Counted from the first letter of the stretch, positions 1-10,261 are shown. The stretch: DNA of 64,000 bases from Bacillus_BD sp963765265 (GCA_963765265.1 CAVXVN010000006.1:248001-312000), one strand, 5' to 3'. The notes: a model not told the origin generated them from the sequence alone. Made by a program: numbers and translations.

Positions 1-346
1 CATACCAAGAACGGTCAAAAATAGTAATCTCTCCAAACATTGGAATTTTACGCCAAAATCGTTGTAAATAATGATACCTATTTTCATGTGGTTCTGGCGC
101 AGCAATGGACCATACATTAAATCCACGCGGGTCAAGACGTTCCGTCACTCGTTTAATGGCTCCACCTTTTCCGGCTGCATCCCATCCCTCCATTACAATC
201 AGCGTTGCTATTTTCTCTTGATGGAGCACATGCTGTAGTAGCAAAAGCTTCCACTGATATTTCTTTAACTTTTCTTCATATATCTTTTTATCAGCAATCT
301 TTTTCGTCAAATCTATTTGTTTTAAACGACTATTTTCGATTTTCAT
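1..346 (-). CDS. Polyphosphate kinase 2 (PPK2) family protein, 5' part only
   Basis: PPK2 enzymes transfer phosphate between polyphosphate and nucleotides in the cytoplasm. The first 115 or so residues are present; the gene runs off the left edge of the window. Visible family motifs are the Walker A-like MEGWDAAGKGG near residues 56-66, the RLDPRGF segment, HYLQRFWRKIP and the start of the Walker B-like FDRSWY at the window edge. The ATG at 344-346 has a strong AAGGAGG only 2 bases upstream, which is unusually close; no better in-frame start is visible. It is codirectional with the pyr operon but lies beyond that operon's terminator, so it is probably its own unit. Whether it favours NDP or NMP substrates cannot be judged from this fragment. 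Confidence 0.9.
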   Translation of the reverse strand, partial: MKIENSRLKQIDLTKKIADKKIYEEKLKKYQWKLLLLQHVLHQEKIATLIVMEGWDAAGKGGAIKRVTERLDPRGFNVWSIAAPEPHENRYHYLQRFWRKIPMFGEITIFDRSWY

Positions 347-497
347 CTCCTCCTTTTCATGTGGGTCTATTATAAGAATATAACACTATATCAGAATATT
401 CATCTCTTTTCAGATGAGCGATCGATAACGAATGCTTAAAACAAGGACTTTGTTACATAACAGGGTTGATTTCATGACAATAATCAAAATCGAATAC

Positions 498-533
498 AAA
501 AAAGCCTGACATCATTTTATTGATATCAGACTC
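498..533 (-). terminator. Rho-independent terminator of the pyr operon
   Basis: Read on the minus strand, a 9-bp stem with one mismatch (CTGATATCA with TGATGTCAG) is followed by CTTTTTT. It lies just past the pyrE stop. Confidence 0.8.
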
Positions 534-545
534 CCTTATACAACC

Positions 546-1169
546 TTATTTTCCCCATTCTGATGGATTTTTTCTCCATTCGATTAGCTTATCCATTTCA
601 GAAGGTTGAACATAGCCTTTTTCACTCGCTACTTCTATTAGCGTTGAATAGTCTGTTAACGAGTACGCAGCTATATCCGAATCTCGTAGAAGTTCACGAC
701 CCTTTTCAAGTTCATATGTAAAAATAGAAATAACTCCAAGTACATGACATCCAGCTTGACGTAATGCTTCAACTGCTGTAATGACACTACCTCCAGTTGA
801 AATTAAATCTTCGACAACAACAACCTTTTGTCCCTTTGCTGCATGTCCTTCAATTTGGTTTCCCTTGCCATGCCCTTTAGCTTTTGAGCGTACATAACAC
901 ATTGGTAGGTTTAATAATTCACTTACCCATGCTGCATGTGGAATTCCTGCAGTAGCAGTTCCAGCAATAAGATCCGTTTCAGGAAATTTTTCCGTAATGA
1001 TTTTAGAAAGACCTGTAGCAATTTGTCTCCTAATTTCAGGATAAGATAAAGTCAAACGATTATCACAGTAAATAGGGGAATGAATACCAGATGTCCAGGT
1101 AAACGGATTATTGGGGCGTAATGAAACTGCTTTTATTTCTAATAAACTTTCGGCAATATCTTTCTTCAA
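546..1169 (-). CDS. pyrE: Orotate phosphoribosyltransferase
   Basis: Converts orotate and PRPP to OMP, the fifth step of de novo UMP synthesis, in the cytoplasm. The PRPP-binding motif VVVVEDLISTGGS is near residues 115-127, with the basic loop RSKAKGHGKGN before it. I start it at a TTG at 1167-1169, not the in-frame ATG at 1187. The TTG gives the usual N-terminus (KKDIAESLLEI) and is preceded by GGAAGGTG at good spacing. The TTG overlaps the pyrF stop as TTGA, so translation is probably coupled. It is the last gene of the operon, and the 207-residue length is normal for the family. Confidence 0.96.
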   Translation of the reverse strand: MKKDIAESLLEIKAVSLRPNNPFTWTSGIHSPIYCDNRLTLSYPEIRRQIATGLSKIITEKFPETDLIAGTATAGIPHAAWVSELLNLPMCYVRSKAKGHGKGNQIEGHAAKGQKVVVVEDLISTGGSVITAVEALRQAGCHVLGVISIFTYELEKGRELLRDSDIAAYSLTDYSTLIEVASEKGYVQPSEMDKLIEWRKNPSEWGK

Positions 1170-1882
1170 TTTGAAACACCTTCCCATGCTTGAATAAACT
1201 TCAAATAACTTTTAACTGGATCTGTTGACCTTGTAATAGAGCGCCCGACTACCATATAGGATACGCCAGCCTTTCTTGCAAAATCAGGAGTTGCTACACG
1301 CTTTTGATCTCCTACTGCATCATCTAGTAAGCGAATACCAGGTGTAACAGTTAAAAATTCCGCTCCGAGTGATTCACGAATCATTGCTGCCTCATGTGAA
1401 GAACAAACAACACCATCCAAACCAGATTTCTTTGTTAGTGTCGCATAATGTAAAACCGATTCCTGAAGTGAAACCGAGATGAGTTGTTCTGTTTTCATTT
1501 GCTCTTCAGATGTACTCGTAAGCTGAGTTACAGCAATACATAAAGGTCTTTTTACTCCCATTGCAGTTCCAGCATCCAAGCCCTCTAAAGCTGCTTCCAT
1601 CATTTCTCTGCCACCAGCAGCATGAACATTCACAAGATCACAACCCAGCTTTGCCAAACCTTTCATAGCACTTTTAACCGTATTTGGAATGTCATGTAAC
1701 TTTAAATCAAGGAAAATATGATGTCCCATTTCTTTAATCTCATGAATAATGGATGGACCTTCTTGATAATATAACTCCATTCCGACTTTTACAAATAATT
1801 TTTCATTAGGGAAACGTTGTAAAAAATGAGTCACTTCATCCTTAGAAGCAAAATCAAGTGCAATAATAACTGGATGATTCAT
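1166..1882 (-). CDS. pyrF: Orotidine-5'-phosphate decarboxylase
   Basis: Decarboxylates OMP to UMP, the last step of the pathway. The 238-residue TIM-barrel protein has the ALDF opening and the catalytic DLKLHDIPNT segment near residues 58-67, and the phosphate-binding VVGRSIT near the C-terminus. The ATG at 1880-1882 directly abuts the pyrD stop, and the stop overlaps the pyrE TTG start, so the three genes are tightly packed. Confidence 0.97.
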   Translation of the reverse strand: MNHPVIIALDFASKDEVTHFLQRFPNEKLFVKVGMELYYQEGPSIIHEIKEMGHHIFLDLKLHDIPNTVKSAMKGLAKLGCDLVNVHAAGGREMMEAALEGLDAGTAMGVKRPLCIAVTQLTSTSEEQMKTEQLISVSLQESVLHYATLTKKSGLDGVVCSSHEAAMIRESLGAEFLTVTPGIRLLDDAVGDQKRVATPDFARKAGVSYMVVGRSITRSTDPVKSYLKFIQAWEGVSN

Positions 1883-2795
1883 TTATTTCCAGCTCCTTCC
1901 CATACACTCAGAAATATGATCATAGCCAAGTTGTTTTAAAAGTTCTGGCAGCTCTTCAATAATTGTTGGACAAACAAAAGGATCAACAAAATTAGCTGTT
2001 CCAACAGCTACAGCACTCGCACCTGCATAAAAATATTCAATGACATCTTCTGCTGATTGAATACCACCCATTCCAATAATTGGAATATTAACTTTTTGGC
2101 TTACTTCATGAATCATACGAATGGCCACTGGTTTAATAGCAGGACCCGATAATCCACCTGTTTTATTTGCTATAACAGGACGTGCTGTTTTTAAATCGAT
2201 TCTCATTCCAACCAGTGTGTTGATCATTGTCAACCCGTCTGCACCACCATCTTCAACTGCTTTTGCCATTTCAACAATATCCGTTACATTCGGCGAAAGC
2301 TTTACATAAACAGGAACCTCAGATACTTCTTTTACTTTTTTAGTCAACGCTTTTGCCACTTCTGGAATCGTCCCAAACGTAATACCGCCTGTCTTTTACA
2401 TTTGGGCAAGATATATTTAACTCAAGGGCATGCACATTAGGAGCCTTGGAAATTTCTGCTGCTACTGCTACATAGTCTTCTTCTGTTGAACCAGCAATAT
2501 TCGCAATAATAGGAACATCAAACTGATCTAGCCAAGGAAGTTCTTCTGAAAAAACCTTTTTTAATCCTGGATTTTGCAAACCAATCGCATTAAGCATTCC
2601 AGCAGATGTTTCAGCAACTCTCGGTGTTGGGTTGCCAAATCGCGGTTCAACAGTCGTTGCTTTAATCATAATGGCTCCAAGTCGACTCAAATCAAAAAAC
2701 TGACTATATTCCCGACCAAATCCAAAACAACCAGAAGCAGGCATGATGGGATTTTTCAAATTTAGGCCAGGTAAATTGACATCAAGCATACTCAT
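1883..2795 (-). CDS. pyrD: Dihydroorotate dehydrogenase B, catalytic subunit (one frame break)
   Basis: Oxidises dihydroorotate to orotate using FMN and works with the PyrK electron-transfer subunit (class 1B). The start MSMLDVNLPG overlaps the pyrK stop as ATGA. The motif LNISCPNVK is followed immediately by a frame change at about 2388-2397; the expected GGI-FGT-PEVAKALTKK continues in the next frame after removing one base from an A run. After repair the protein is 303 residues, normal for the family. The rest, including the FMN-site VGTANFVDP, is intact. I read the break as a consensus error, because the operon is otherwise complete. Confidence 0.93.
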
Positions 2796-3571
2796 AGTAT
2801 AACCTCCCCTGCCCGAAATACCGGACCATCACTACATACTTTTTTATATGATGTTCCATCCTTATCATCACCTGTATGGCATACACATGCAAAACAAGCT
2901 CCGATTCCACAGCCCATTCTTTCTTCTAATGAAAGAAAAACTTTTTTATCTGCAAAATTTGAATTTAGTGCTTTTAACATAGGAGTTGGTCCACAAGAAT
3001 AAAGAGTGTCAAATGAAAGATTCTTATCGCCAATCACATCCGTTACAAATCCTTTTGAACCATATGATCCATCAGCAGTTGCAATATAGGTCTCACCAAG
3101 AAGAGCAAATTCACTTTCATAAAATACCGCTTCTTTTGTTTGGAAACCAAGCACATGTATAACCTGAACTCCCCGATTAACCAATTGAATCGAGAGTTCG
3201 TATAGAGGTGGTACTCCAATTCCCCCACCAACTAACAGTGCCGTTTCTCCAGGTATTGTTTCTTCAACTGGAAATCCATGACCAAGCGGGCCTAATACAT
3301 CTACTTCCTCACCCGCTGTTTTTTCGGCCAAAAGAGTTGTACCTCTTCCTTCTTTACGGTAAATCATCGTGAATTCATTATTATTTTTATCTATTTTTGC
3401 AATTGAGATTGGTCGTCTTAAAAGCGGGTCAATACTGTTTGATACTTTTAGATGAACAAATTGTCCTGGCTCACTCATATGCTGAACGAGCTCACCCTTT
3501 AAGGTGAGTTCGTAAATAGAATCAGCAATTTCCACTTGAGAAACAACGTTACATATTTCTTTGTTCATCAT
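2792..3571 (-). CDS. pyrK: Dihydroorotate dehydrogenase B, electron-transfer subunit
   Basis: Carries FAD and a 2Fe-2S cluster and passes electrons from PyrD to NAD+. Seen in order: FAD-binding LLRRPISI, the nucleotide-binding LLVGGGIGVPPLYEL, SCGPTPML, and the iron-sulphur cysteines C221, C226, C229 and C246 in CGIGACFACVC and KKVCSDGP. The length of 259 is close to that of B. subtilis PyrK. The start ATG overlaps the carB stop as ATGA. Presence of PyrK assigns the dehydrogenase to the NAD-linked 1B type. Confidence 0.96.
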   Translation of the reverse strand: MMNKEICNVVSQVEIADSIYELTLKGELVQHMSEPGQFVHLKVSNSIDPLLRRPISIAKIDKNNNEFTMIYRKEGRGTTLLAEKTAGEEVDVLGPLGHGFPVEETIPGETALLVGGGIGVPPLYELSIQLVNRGVQVIHVLGFQTKEAVFYESEFALLGETYIATADGSYGSKGFVTDVIGDKNLSFDTLYSCGPTPMLKALNSNFADKKVFLSLEERMGCGIGACFACVCHTGDDKDGTSYKKVCSDGPVFRAGEVIL

Positions 3572-6500
3572 GAGAGAATAACCTCCCTCGCTTCGATCGG
3601 TTTATCCATTGCTTCTGCAGAAAAATTCATAGATTCGATTACACGCAAGATTGCTTCTGCCGTATCAAGTGAAGTTAAACATGGAACTCCATTTTCTACA
3701 GATTCACGGCGAATTCTAAATCCGTCTCTTTCAGGTTGTTTTCCTTTTGAAAATGTGTTGATCACAAACTGTGCTTCACCATTTCGAATAACATCTAATA
3801 AATCAGGACCTTCTGTACCAATTTTACTCACAACACTAACCGGAATTCCTGCATTTTTCAGGTAGTCAGCTGTTCCACTTGTAGCCATTAAACGATAGCC
3901 AATCGTAGAAAAGCGTTTTGCAAGCTGAAGTGCCTCTTTTTTATCCTTATCTGCCACCGTCAAAAGAACAGTACCAAAGTTTTGTATTTTCATACCCGAT
4001 GCTACAAGGCCTTTATATAAAGCCTTTTCTAAAGTATAATCTTTCCCCATTACTTCTCCAGTTGATTTCATTTCAGGTCCTAAAGAAATATCAACCCGAC
4101 GTAATTTTGCAAATGAGAATACGGGAACTTTTACATAGACGCTGTTTGTTTCTGGAATAAGACCAGACTGATACCCTTGTGATACTAGTGTCTGACCTAA
4201 AATGACTTTCGTTGCAATTTTTGCCATTGGAACATTTGTAATTTTACTTAAAAATGGAACCGTACGACTTGACCTTGGATTTACTTCAAGTACAAATACT
4301 TCCTCATTGGCAACGACATATTGAATATTCAATAAGCCAACAATTTTCAACCCTCTAGCCAATTTTTCTGTATAAGTGATTAATTTTTCTTTCACTTCTT
4401 TTGATACACTTTGTGTTGGATAAACAGCAATGGAGTCACCTGAGTGAACACCCGCACGCTCAATATGTTCCATAATTCCAGGAATTAACACATCTGTACC
4501 ATCACAAATCGCATCCACTTCTATTTCTTTTCCAGTTAAATAGCGATCGATTAATACGGGATGTTCTGGATTGATCTTAACAGCATTTTCCATATAATGA
4601 AGCAATTCTTCCTGCTTATAAACGATTTCCATCGCTCTGCCACCCAAAACGTAAGATGGTCGAACAAGTACTGGATAGCCAATATCCGTCGCAATCTCTA
4701 ATGCTTCATTTACAGACAGTGCTGTTTTTCCTTTTGGCATTGGAATGTTCATTTGAACTAATGCATGTTCAAACTTATCTCGATCCTCAGCACGATCTAA
4801 ATCTTCTAAAGTGGTTCCTAAGATTTTTACACCATGCTCAACGAGTTGAGCGGCAAGATTAATGGCTGTTTGACCACCGAACTGAACTACCACTCCAATT
4901 GGTTTTTCAAGATCAATGATGTGCATGACGTCTTCAATGGTTAATGGTTCAAAATATAACTTATCAGAAATACTAAAATCAGTTGAGACTGTTTCTGGAT
5001 TATTATTAATAATAATGGCTTCATAGCCTGCTTCTTTGATTGCCCATACAGAATGAACGGTCGCATAATCAAACTCAACGCCTTGACCGATACGGATCGG
5101 ACCTGAACCAAGCACAATGACACTTTCTTTATCTGTTACAATCGATTCATTTTCATCTTCATAAGTACCATAAAAATAAGGTGTTTCGGATTCGAATTCT
5201 GCTGCACATGTGTCGACCATTTTATAAACCGGCACAATTCCTTCTTTAACACGCCAATCATAGATCGTTTTCTCCGATGAATCCCAAACTTTTGCCAGGG
5301 CAATATCTGAAAAACCTTTTTTCTTTGCCTTTTCGGCCCATTCACGATCAAATGGATGTGAAGCGAGTTCTTTTTCTAACTTGACAATTCCTTGCATTTT
5401 ATATAAGAAAAATAAATCAATTTCGCTCCATTCGTGAATGGTCTCTGGGGTTACGCCGCGTTTTAAAGCCTCAGCGATATAGAATAACCGTTCGTCTCCA
5501 GCTTTTCGAATTCTTTTTTCAACCTTTTCATCACTAAATTCTTTACCATTTGGTAAATCGAAATGGTATATGTCATTTTCAAGTGAACGAATGGCCTTTA
5601 ATAAAGATTCTTCAAACGTACGTCCAATGGCCATGACTTCTCCAGTTGCCTTCATTTGAGTACCAAGTAAACGATTTGCTGATTCAAACTTATCAAAAGG
5701 CCATCGTGGAATTTTTGTCACAATATAATCCAGTGCTGGTTCAAAACAAGCATAGGTTTTCCCTGTAACTGGATTCATCATTTCATCAAGTGTCAATCCA
5801 ACAGCAATTTTCGCTGCAAGCTTAGCAATCGGATAACCTGTTGCTTTTGATGCAAGTGCAGATGAACGGCTAACACGAGGATTCACTTCAATAATATAAT
5901 AATTATAGCTATTTGGATCTAGGGCCAGTTGAACATTACAACCACCTTCAATCTTTAAAGCACGGATAATTTTTAAAGATGAATTTCTCAACAACTGATA
6001 TTCACGATCACTCAATGTTTGGCTTGGTGCCACTACAATCGAATCACCTGTGTGAACACCAACAGGATCGATATTTTCCATATTACAAACGACAATGGCA
6101 TTATCAGCAGAGTCTCTCATTACTTCATATTCAATTTCTTTAAAACCAGCAATGCTTTTTTCTAATAAACATTGTGTTACAGGACTATATTTTAATCCGC
6201 TTGTAACCGTTTCGATTAATTCTTCTTCATTATGGCAAATTCCGCCGCCTGTTCCTCCAAGTGTGAAGGCAGGACGAACGATCACTGGATATCCAATTTC
6301 AGCTACAAATTTATATGCTTCATCAAGATTATGGATAATATCACTTTCTGGTACAGGTTCATTTAGTTCGTTCATCAAAGTTCGGAACAAATCACGATCC
6401 TCTGCTTGTTGGATGGCAGAAAGCTTTGTTCCCAATATTTCTACGCCACATTCATCCAATATTCCTGATTCGGCTAATTCCACTGCCATATTCAATCCTG

Positions 6501-6780
6501 TTTGTCCGCCTAAAGTTGGCAACAAGGCATCGGGTCTTTCTTTTCGAATAATTCTAGCCACAAATTCAAGTGTTAATGGCTCTATATATACGGCATCAGC
6601 CATTTCTGAATCCGTCATAATTGTAGCTGGATTTGAGTTAACAAGAATAACCTTATAGCCTTCTTCTTTTAAGGCCATACATGCTTGTGTTCCTGCATAA
6701 TCAAATTCTGCTGCTTGCCCGATGACAATCGGACCTGAACCAATAACTAAAATGCTGTTTATATCATTACGCTTTGGCAT
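3568..6780 (-). CDS. pyrAB: Carbamoyl-phosphate synthase, large subunit (pyrimidine-specific)
   Basis: Makes carbamoyl phosphate from bicarbonate, ammonia delivered by the small subunit, and two ATP. The 1070 residues show the expected duplication: each half opens with a nucleotide-binding motif (VIGSGPIVIGQ near residue 12, VLGSGPIRIGQGVEFDYA near residue 555) and contains an ATP-grasp domain, with a C-terminal MGS-like regulatory domain (GTVLLTVADKDK onward). This is the longest ORF in the window and has no frame break. It starts 14 nt inside the repaired end of carA. Confidence 0.98.
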   Translation of the reverse strand: MPKRNDINSILVIGSGPIVIGQAAEFDYAGTQACMALKEEGYKVILVNSNPATIMTDSEMADAVYIEPLTLEFVARIIRKERPDALLPTLGGQTGLNMAVELAESGILDECGVEILGTKLSAIQQAEDRDLFRTLMNELNEPVPESDIIHNLDEAYKFVAEIGYPVIVRPAFTLGGTGGGICHNEEELIETVTSGLKYSPVTQCLLEKSIAGFKEIEYEVMRDSADNAIVVCNMENIDPVGVHTGDSIVVAPSQTLSDREYQLLRNSSLKIIRALKIEGGCNVQLALDPNSYNYYIIEVNPRVSRSSALASKATGYPIAKLAAKIAVGLTLDEMMNPVTGKTYACFEPALDYIVTKIPRWPFDKFESANRLLGTQMKATGEVMAIGRTFEESLLKAIRSLENDIYHFDLPNGKEFSDEKVEKRIRKAGDERLFYIAEALKRGVTPETIHEWSEIDLFFLYKMQGIVKLEKELASHPFDREWAEKAKKKGFSDIALAKVWDSSEKTIYDWRVKEGIVPVYKMVDTCAAEFESETPYFYGTYEDENESIVTDKESVIVLGSGPIRIGQGVEFDYATVHSVWAIKEAGYEAIIINNNPETVSTDFSISDKLYFEPLTIEDVMHIIDLEKPIGVVVQFGGQTAINLAAQLVEHGVKILGTTLEDLDRAEDRDKFEHALVQMNIPMPKGKTALSVNEALEIATDIGYPVLVRPSYVLGGRAMEIVYKQEELLHYMENAVKINPEHPVLIDRYLTGKEIEVDAICDGTDVLIPGIMEHIERAGVHSGDSIAVYPTQSVSKEVKEKLITYTEKLARGLKIVGLLNIQYVVANEEVFVLEVNPRSSRTVPFLSKITNVPMAKIATKVILGQTLVSQGYQSGLIPETNSVYVKVPVFSFAKLRRVDISLGPEMKSTGEVMGKDYTLEKALYKGLVASGMKIQNFGTVLLTVADKDKKEALQLAKRFSTIGYRLMATSGTADYLKNAGIPVSVVSKIGTEGPDLLDVIRNGEAQFVINTFSKGKQPERDGFRIRRESVENGVPCLTSLDTAEAILRVIESMNFSAEAMDKPIEAREVILS

Positions 6781-7865
6781 AAGTTGTCTCCCCCTCTTTG
6801 GCTGTTTCGATCATTTCAAGAAATTGTCTGGAATAAATAGTTTGAATCTTCAGGTCCTGGTGAAGCTTCTGGATGATATTGAACAGTGAATGCAGGAAAA
6901 TCTTTGTGCTTCAATCCCTCAATTGTTCCATCATTTAAGGCACGATGAGTAACTTCTAAACGAGTTTCTTGAATGGATTCTTCGTTTACAGTAAACCCAT
7001 GATTTTGTGAAGTTATTGATACTTTTCCAGTTAATAAATCCTTTACCGGGTGATTGGAACCTCGATGACCGAATTTCATTTTTTCTGTATCCGCACCACA
7101 TGCAAGTGCAAATAATTGATGTCCTAAACAAATACCAAAGAATGGCACTTTCCCTAATATCCCTTGAATCATATGAATTGCTTCCGGAACATCTTTAGGA
7201 TCCCCAGGTCCATTTGAAAGCATGACTCCATCAGGACTTAATTGTAAAATTTCCTCTGCCGTTGTATTGTAAGGTACCACAATAACATCACAATCACGTT
7301 GATTTAATTCTCTTAAAATACCGTGTTTCATTCCAAAATCGACCAAGACGACTCTTCTTCCTCTTCCGGGACTTGGATATGGAGTTTTAGTTGAAACCTG
7401 TTTCACTTGATCACGGCGAATCTCAGTAGCCTTTAATCTTTCAATTACATCTTCAACATTATCCCCTATATGGCAAAGAGTTCCTTTAAGAGTTCCATGC
7501 TGACGAATAATTCTTGTTAGTTTTCTTGTATCGATCCCCGCAATACCTGGAATATTTTTTATTTTAAAATATTCATCCAATGATTGCTCATTACGCCAGT
7601 TGGACGGAAAATCTGCAACCTCTTTTACAATAAATCCATTAATTGCAGGTGTAATGGATTCAAAGTCATCACGGTTAATCCCGTAATTACCAATTAACGG
7701 ATAAGTTAACGTAACAATTTGTCCACAGTAGGATGGATCTGAAAGAACTTCCTGATATCCCGTCATACCTGTATTAAAAACGACTTCTCCTACACAGTTT
7801 GTATCCGCTCCAAATGCCTCTCCAATAAAAATAGTTCCATCTTCTAGAATCAGTTGTCTTTTCAT
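6767..7865 (-). CDS. pyrAA: Carbamoyl-phosphate synthase, glutaminase (small) subunit (frame break near 3' end)
   Basis: Hydrolyses glutamine and channels ammonia to the large subunit. The start is the ATG at 7863-7865 (MKRQLILEDG), overlapping the pyrC stop as ATGA. The class I amidotransferase nucleophile motif GICLGHQLF and the HPE of YHPEASPGPED are intact. As written the frame ends at 6816 after YLFQTIS, about 20 residues short. One extra base (CC at about 6829-6832) explains this: in the next frame the protein continues QFLEMIETAKEGE and stops at 6767, overlapping carB. I annotate the repaired extent. Confidence 0.93.
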
Positions 7866-9149
7866 GCCTTTACACGTCCTTTTCTCCATGCTACTTTTCC
7901 GTCTACAATTGTTGTTACAGGCCATCCTTTACAAGTCCAACCGCCAAAAGGTGTATTTCTTCCTTTTGATAAGAACTCATCAGGATTAATTTTTTCTTCA
8001 CTTTCAATGTCAAGAACTACAAGATCTGCAGCAGATCCGACCTTTAAAGTTCCTACGTTTTCTAATCCAAAACTTTGTGCAGGTTTTACCGTTAATAAGT
8101 TCACTAATTGACCAATGGTTAGGATCCCTTTTTCAACAAAATGTGTGTATAGAAGTGGAAAAGCTGTTTCTAAGCCAACAATTCCAAATGGTGCAAGTGC
8201 CATTCCTTCTGCTTTTTCCTCGCTCGTATGTGGAGCATGATCTGTTGCAATAAAATCAATGGTTCCATCTAATAAGCCTTCAATTAATGCCTCGCGATCC
8301 AATGACCCTCGTAATGGTGGATTCATTTTATAATTACTATCCAATACCAGGAATATCCTCATCACATAATATTAAATGATGTGGTGTTACTTCTGCCGTC
8401 ACATTGATACCTGCTCGTTTGGCATCTCTTACTGCTCGGACGGATTCCTTTGTACTGATATGACAAACATGATAATGACAACCTGCTGCTTCAGCAAGTA
8501 GTACATCTCGAGCAATTTGCACAGATTCACAAACAGAAGGAATTCCCTTTATCCCATGTTTCTCTGAAAATACACCTTCATGCACAGACCCTTTATTAAT
8601 TAATGAATTATCTTCACAATGTGCGACAATGGACATTCCTGCTTTTGCTGCTTTCTTCATAGCTTCAAGCATCATTCCTGCAGACTGTACACCTACACCG
8701 TCATCCGTTAAAGCAAACGCTCCTGCTTCTTTTAATGCAGGAAAATCCGTTAATTCTTCTCCTGCTTCCCTGACAGTAATGGATGCATAAGGAAGAACTT
8801 TTACACTAGATGTTTCCTTGATACGTTCATTCAACCATTGTAACTGTTCTTTGGAATCAGGAACGGGTCTTGTATTTGGCATTGCAGCAACCGTTGTAAA
8901 ACCACCCTTTGCAGCTGCCAATGATCCAGTTGCAATTGTTTCTTTCTTTTCACCGCCCGGCTCACGCAAATGGACATGTAGGTCAATAAAGCCTGGAGCA
9001 ATGACCATTCCTTGAGCATTGATCACTTCATCAGCGTAAACAGAATCCAACTTCCCGATTTCCTTTATTTTTCCCTCTTCTATATAAATATCCGAATGGA
9101 TTAGTTCATCATTTATTAATATTTGTCCATTTTTGATCAACATTGACAT
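7862..9149 (-). CDS. pyrC: Dihydroorotase (one frame break)
   Basis: Cyclises carbamoyl aspartate to dihydroorotate. It is a zinc amidohydrolase with the metal-binding HVHLREPG at residues 58-65, later zinc-site histidines in AHCED and HICHIS-like segments, and ATDHAPHT in the C-terminal part. The frame breaks at about 8338-8346, within PG-(I)DSNYKMNPPLRG; removing one base of the GG or TT pair restores the family sequence. After repair it is 428 residues, normal length. The 5' end overlaps pyrB by 41 nt and the 3' end overlaps carA by 4 nt. Confidence 0.94.
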
Positions 9150-10050
9150 GTTCCATAGCCCCCTTTTGATTTTCTAATGCTCTTTTAATAACAGCCATTC
9201 TTACAAAAACGCCATTTTTCATTTGAGTAAAAATTCTAGATCGACTACATTCTACTAATTCGTCAGCAATTTCAACATTTCGATTTACAGGAGCAGGGTG
9301 CATAATAATACTTCTTAGCTTCATTCGTTTTTCCCTCTCAATCGTTAAGCCGAAAGCTTGGTGATATTCTTCTGGAGATGTCTCCTTATCTCCCCTATGT
9401 CGTTCATGTTGAATTCGTAGTAACATAACGACATCTGATGTTTCAATTGCGGTATCCACATCCTCAAAGCTCCCATTTCCTAATATGGACTCATCAAACC
9501 ATTCTTTTGGACCTGAGAATACCACTTTTGCTCCCAATCTAGTTAAAGCATCTGCATTTGATCGAGCTACACGACTATGTCGAATATCACCAATAATCGC
9601 TACTTTAAGTCCTACAAAGTATCCAAATTCTTGTTGAATGGTCAATAAATCAAGTAATGATTGAGTAGGATGATGCCCACAACCATCACCTGCATTTATT
9701 ATAGGGATCCCAACACGTCCGATTAATTCATCAAAATAATGATCTATGTTATGTCTAATGACGACTGCAGAAATTCCGATCGATTCAAGTGTCCGAACTG
9801 TATCATATAGTGTCTCACCTTTTAACACACTTGATGTACTCACTTCAAATGGAATAACTTCTAGTCCAAGCTTCCTTTCAGCCACTTCAAAGCTGGTTTT
9901 CGTTCTTGTGCTTGGTTCATAAAACAAATTGGAAACAAACATTTGTTGATCTGGTTTCCACTGCTCACCTTTAGAGAATTGATGTGCATCCCTTAAAATG
10001 TCCTTTATTTCACTAGTTGATAAAGATGTAGTTGATAATAAATGATTCAT
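9109..10050 (-). CDS. pyrB: Aspartate carbamoyltransferase, catalytic chain
   Basis: Condenses carbamoyl phosphate with aspartate, the committed step. Carbamoyl-phosphate-binding STRTKT is at residues 47-52, and HPAPVNR and the RHNIDH-like histidine segment are present. No pyrI regulatory chain is present, as usual in Bacillus. The C-terminus is about 9 residues longer than in B. subtilis and overlaps pyrC by 41 nt; a late frame slip cannot be excluded, but the tail is not needed for function. A terminator/antiterminator leader lies just upstream. Confidence 0.96.
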   Translation of the reverse strand: MNHLLSTTSLSTSEIKDILRDAHQFSKGEQWKPDQQMFVSNLFYEPSTRTKTSFEVAERKLGLEVIPFEVSTSSVLKGETLYDTVRTLESIGISAVVIRHNIDHYFDELIGRVGIPIINAGDGCGHHPTQSLLDLLTIQQEFGYFVGLKVAIIGDIRHSRVARSNADALTRLGAKVVFSGPKEWFDESILGNGSFEDVDTAIETSDVVMLLRIQHERHRGDKETSPEEYHQAFGLTIEREKRMKLRSIIMHPAPVNRNVEIADELVECSRSRIFTQMKNGVFVRMAVIKRALENQKGAMEHVNVDQKWTNINK

Positions 10051-10126
10051 TAACCGTAACCTCCATTATTTAGGACTTTGATAGAGATTCTTTATTGGCT
10101 TCTCATATAGTGCCTTATTCTTTTTG

Positions 10127-10238
10127 GCAAAAATAGCACCTTGATGATGATTCAAGGTGCTGAAGAGTTATCAAAATGTACCTATGGAAAGGAATGGAAC
10201 TCCCTTACTTCATCCACTATGGCCAACTATTCAGCACC
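10127..10238 (-). promoter_or_regulatory. Transcription attenuator between pyrP and pyrB
   Basis: On the minus strand a 10-bp perfect stem (AGCACCTTGA with TCAAGGTGCT, 10135-10161) is followed by ATTTTTG, a good intrinsic terminator. Upstream at 10230-10238 the RNA has GGTGCTGAA, which pairs perfectly with TTCAGCACC at 10157-10165. That stretch overlaps the first arm of the terminator, so the two stems exclude each other. B. subtilis has a PyrR-controlled attenuator at this place. A clear PyrR loop (consensus ARUCCNGNGAGGYU) is not recognisable here. Confidence 0.75.
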
Positions 10239-10261
10239 CTAAAAATCTTGTACATGATTTT

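Noticed and set aside
6095..6658. Long plus-strand open frame opposite carB (and similar ones opposite ftsA, spoVE, pbpB and others)
   Set aside because: No ribosome site, low-complexity composition typical of antisense shadows, and a strongly conserved gene on the other strand.
7862..9149. Two separate dihydroorotase-like genes (7862-8365 and 8337-9149)
   Set aside because: They are the two halves of one pyrC joined by a one-base slip; the same applies to the paired frames in ileS, mraY, murE, spoVD, bshC, tmcAL, ylbL and ylbJ.
10213..10225. PyrR-binding loop in the pyrP-pyrB leader
   Set aside because: GGCCATAGTGGAT matches only part of the consensus; several fixed positions differ.
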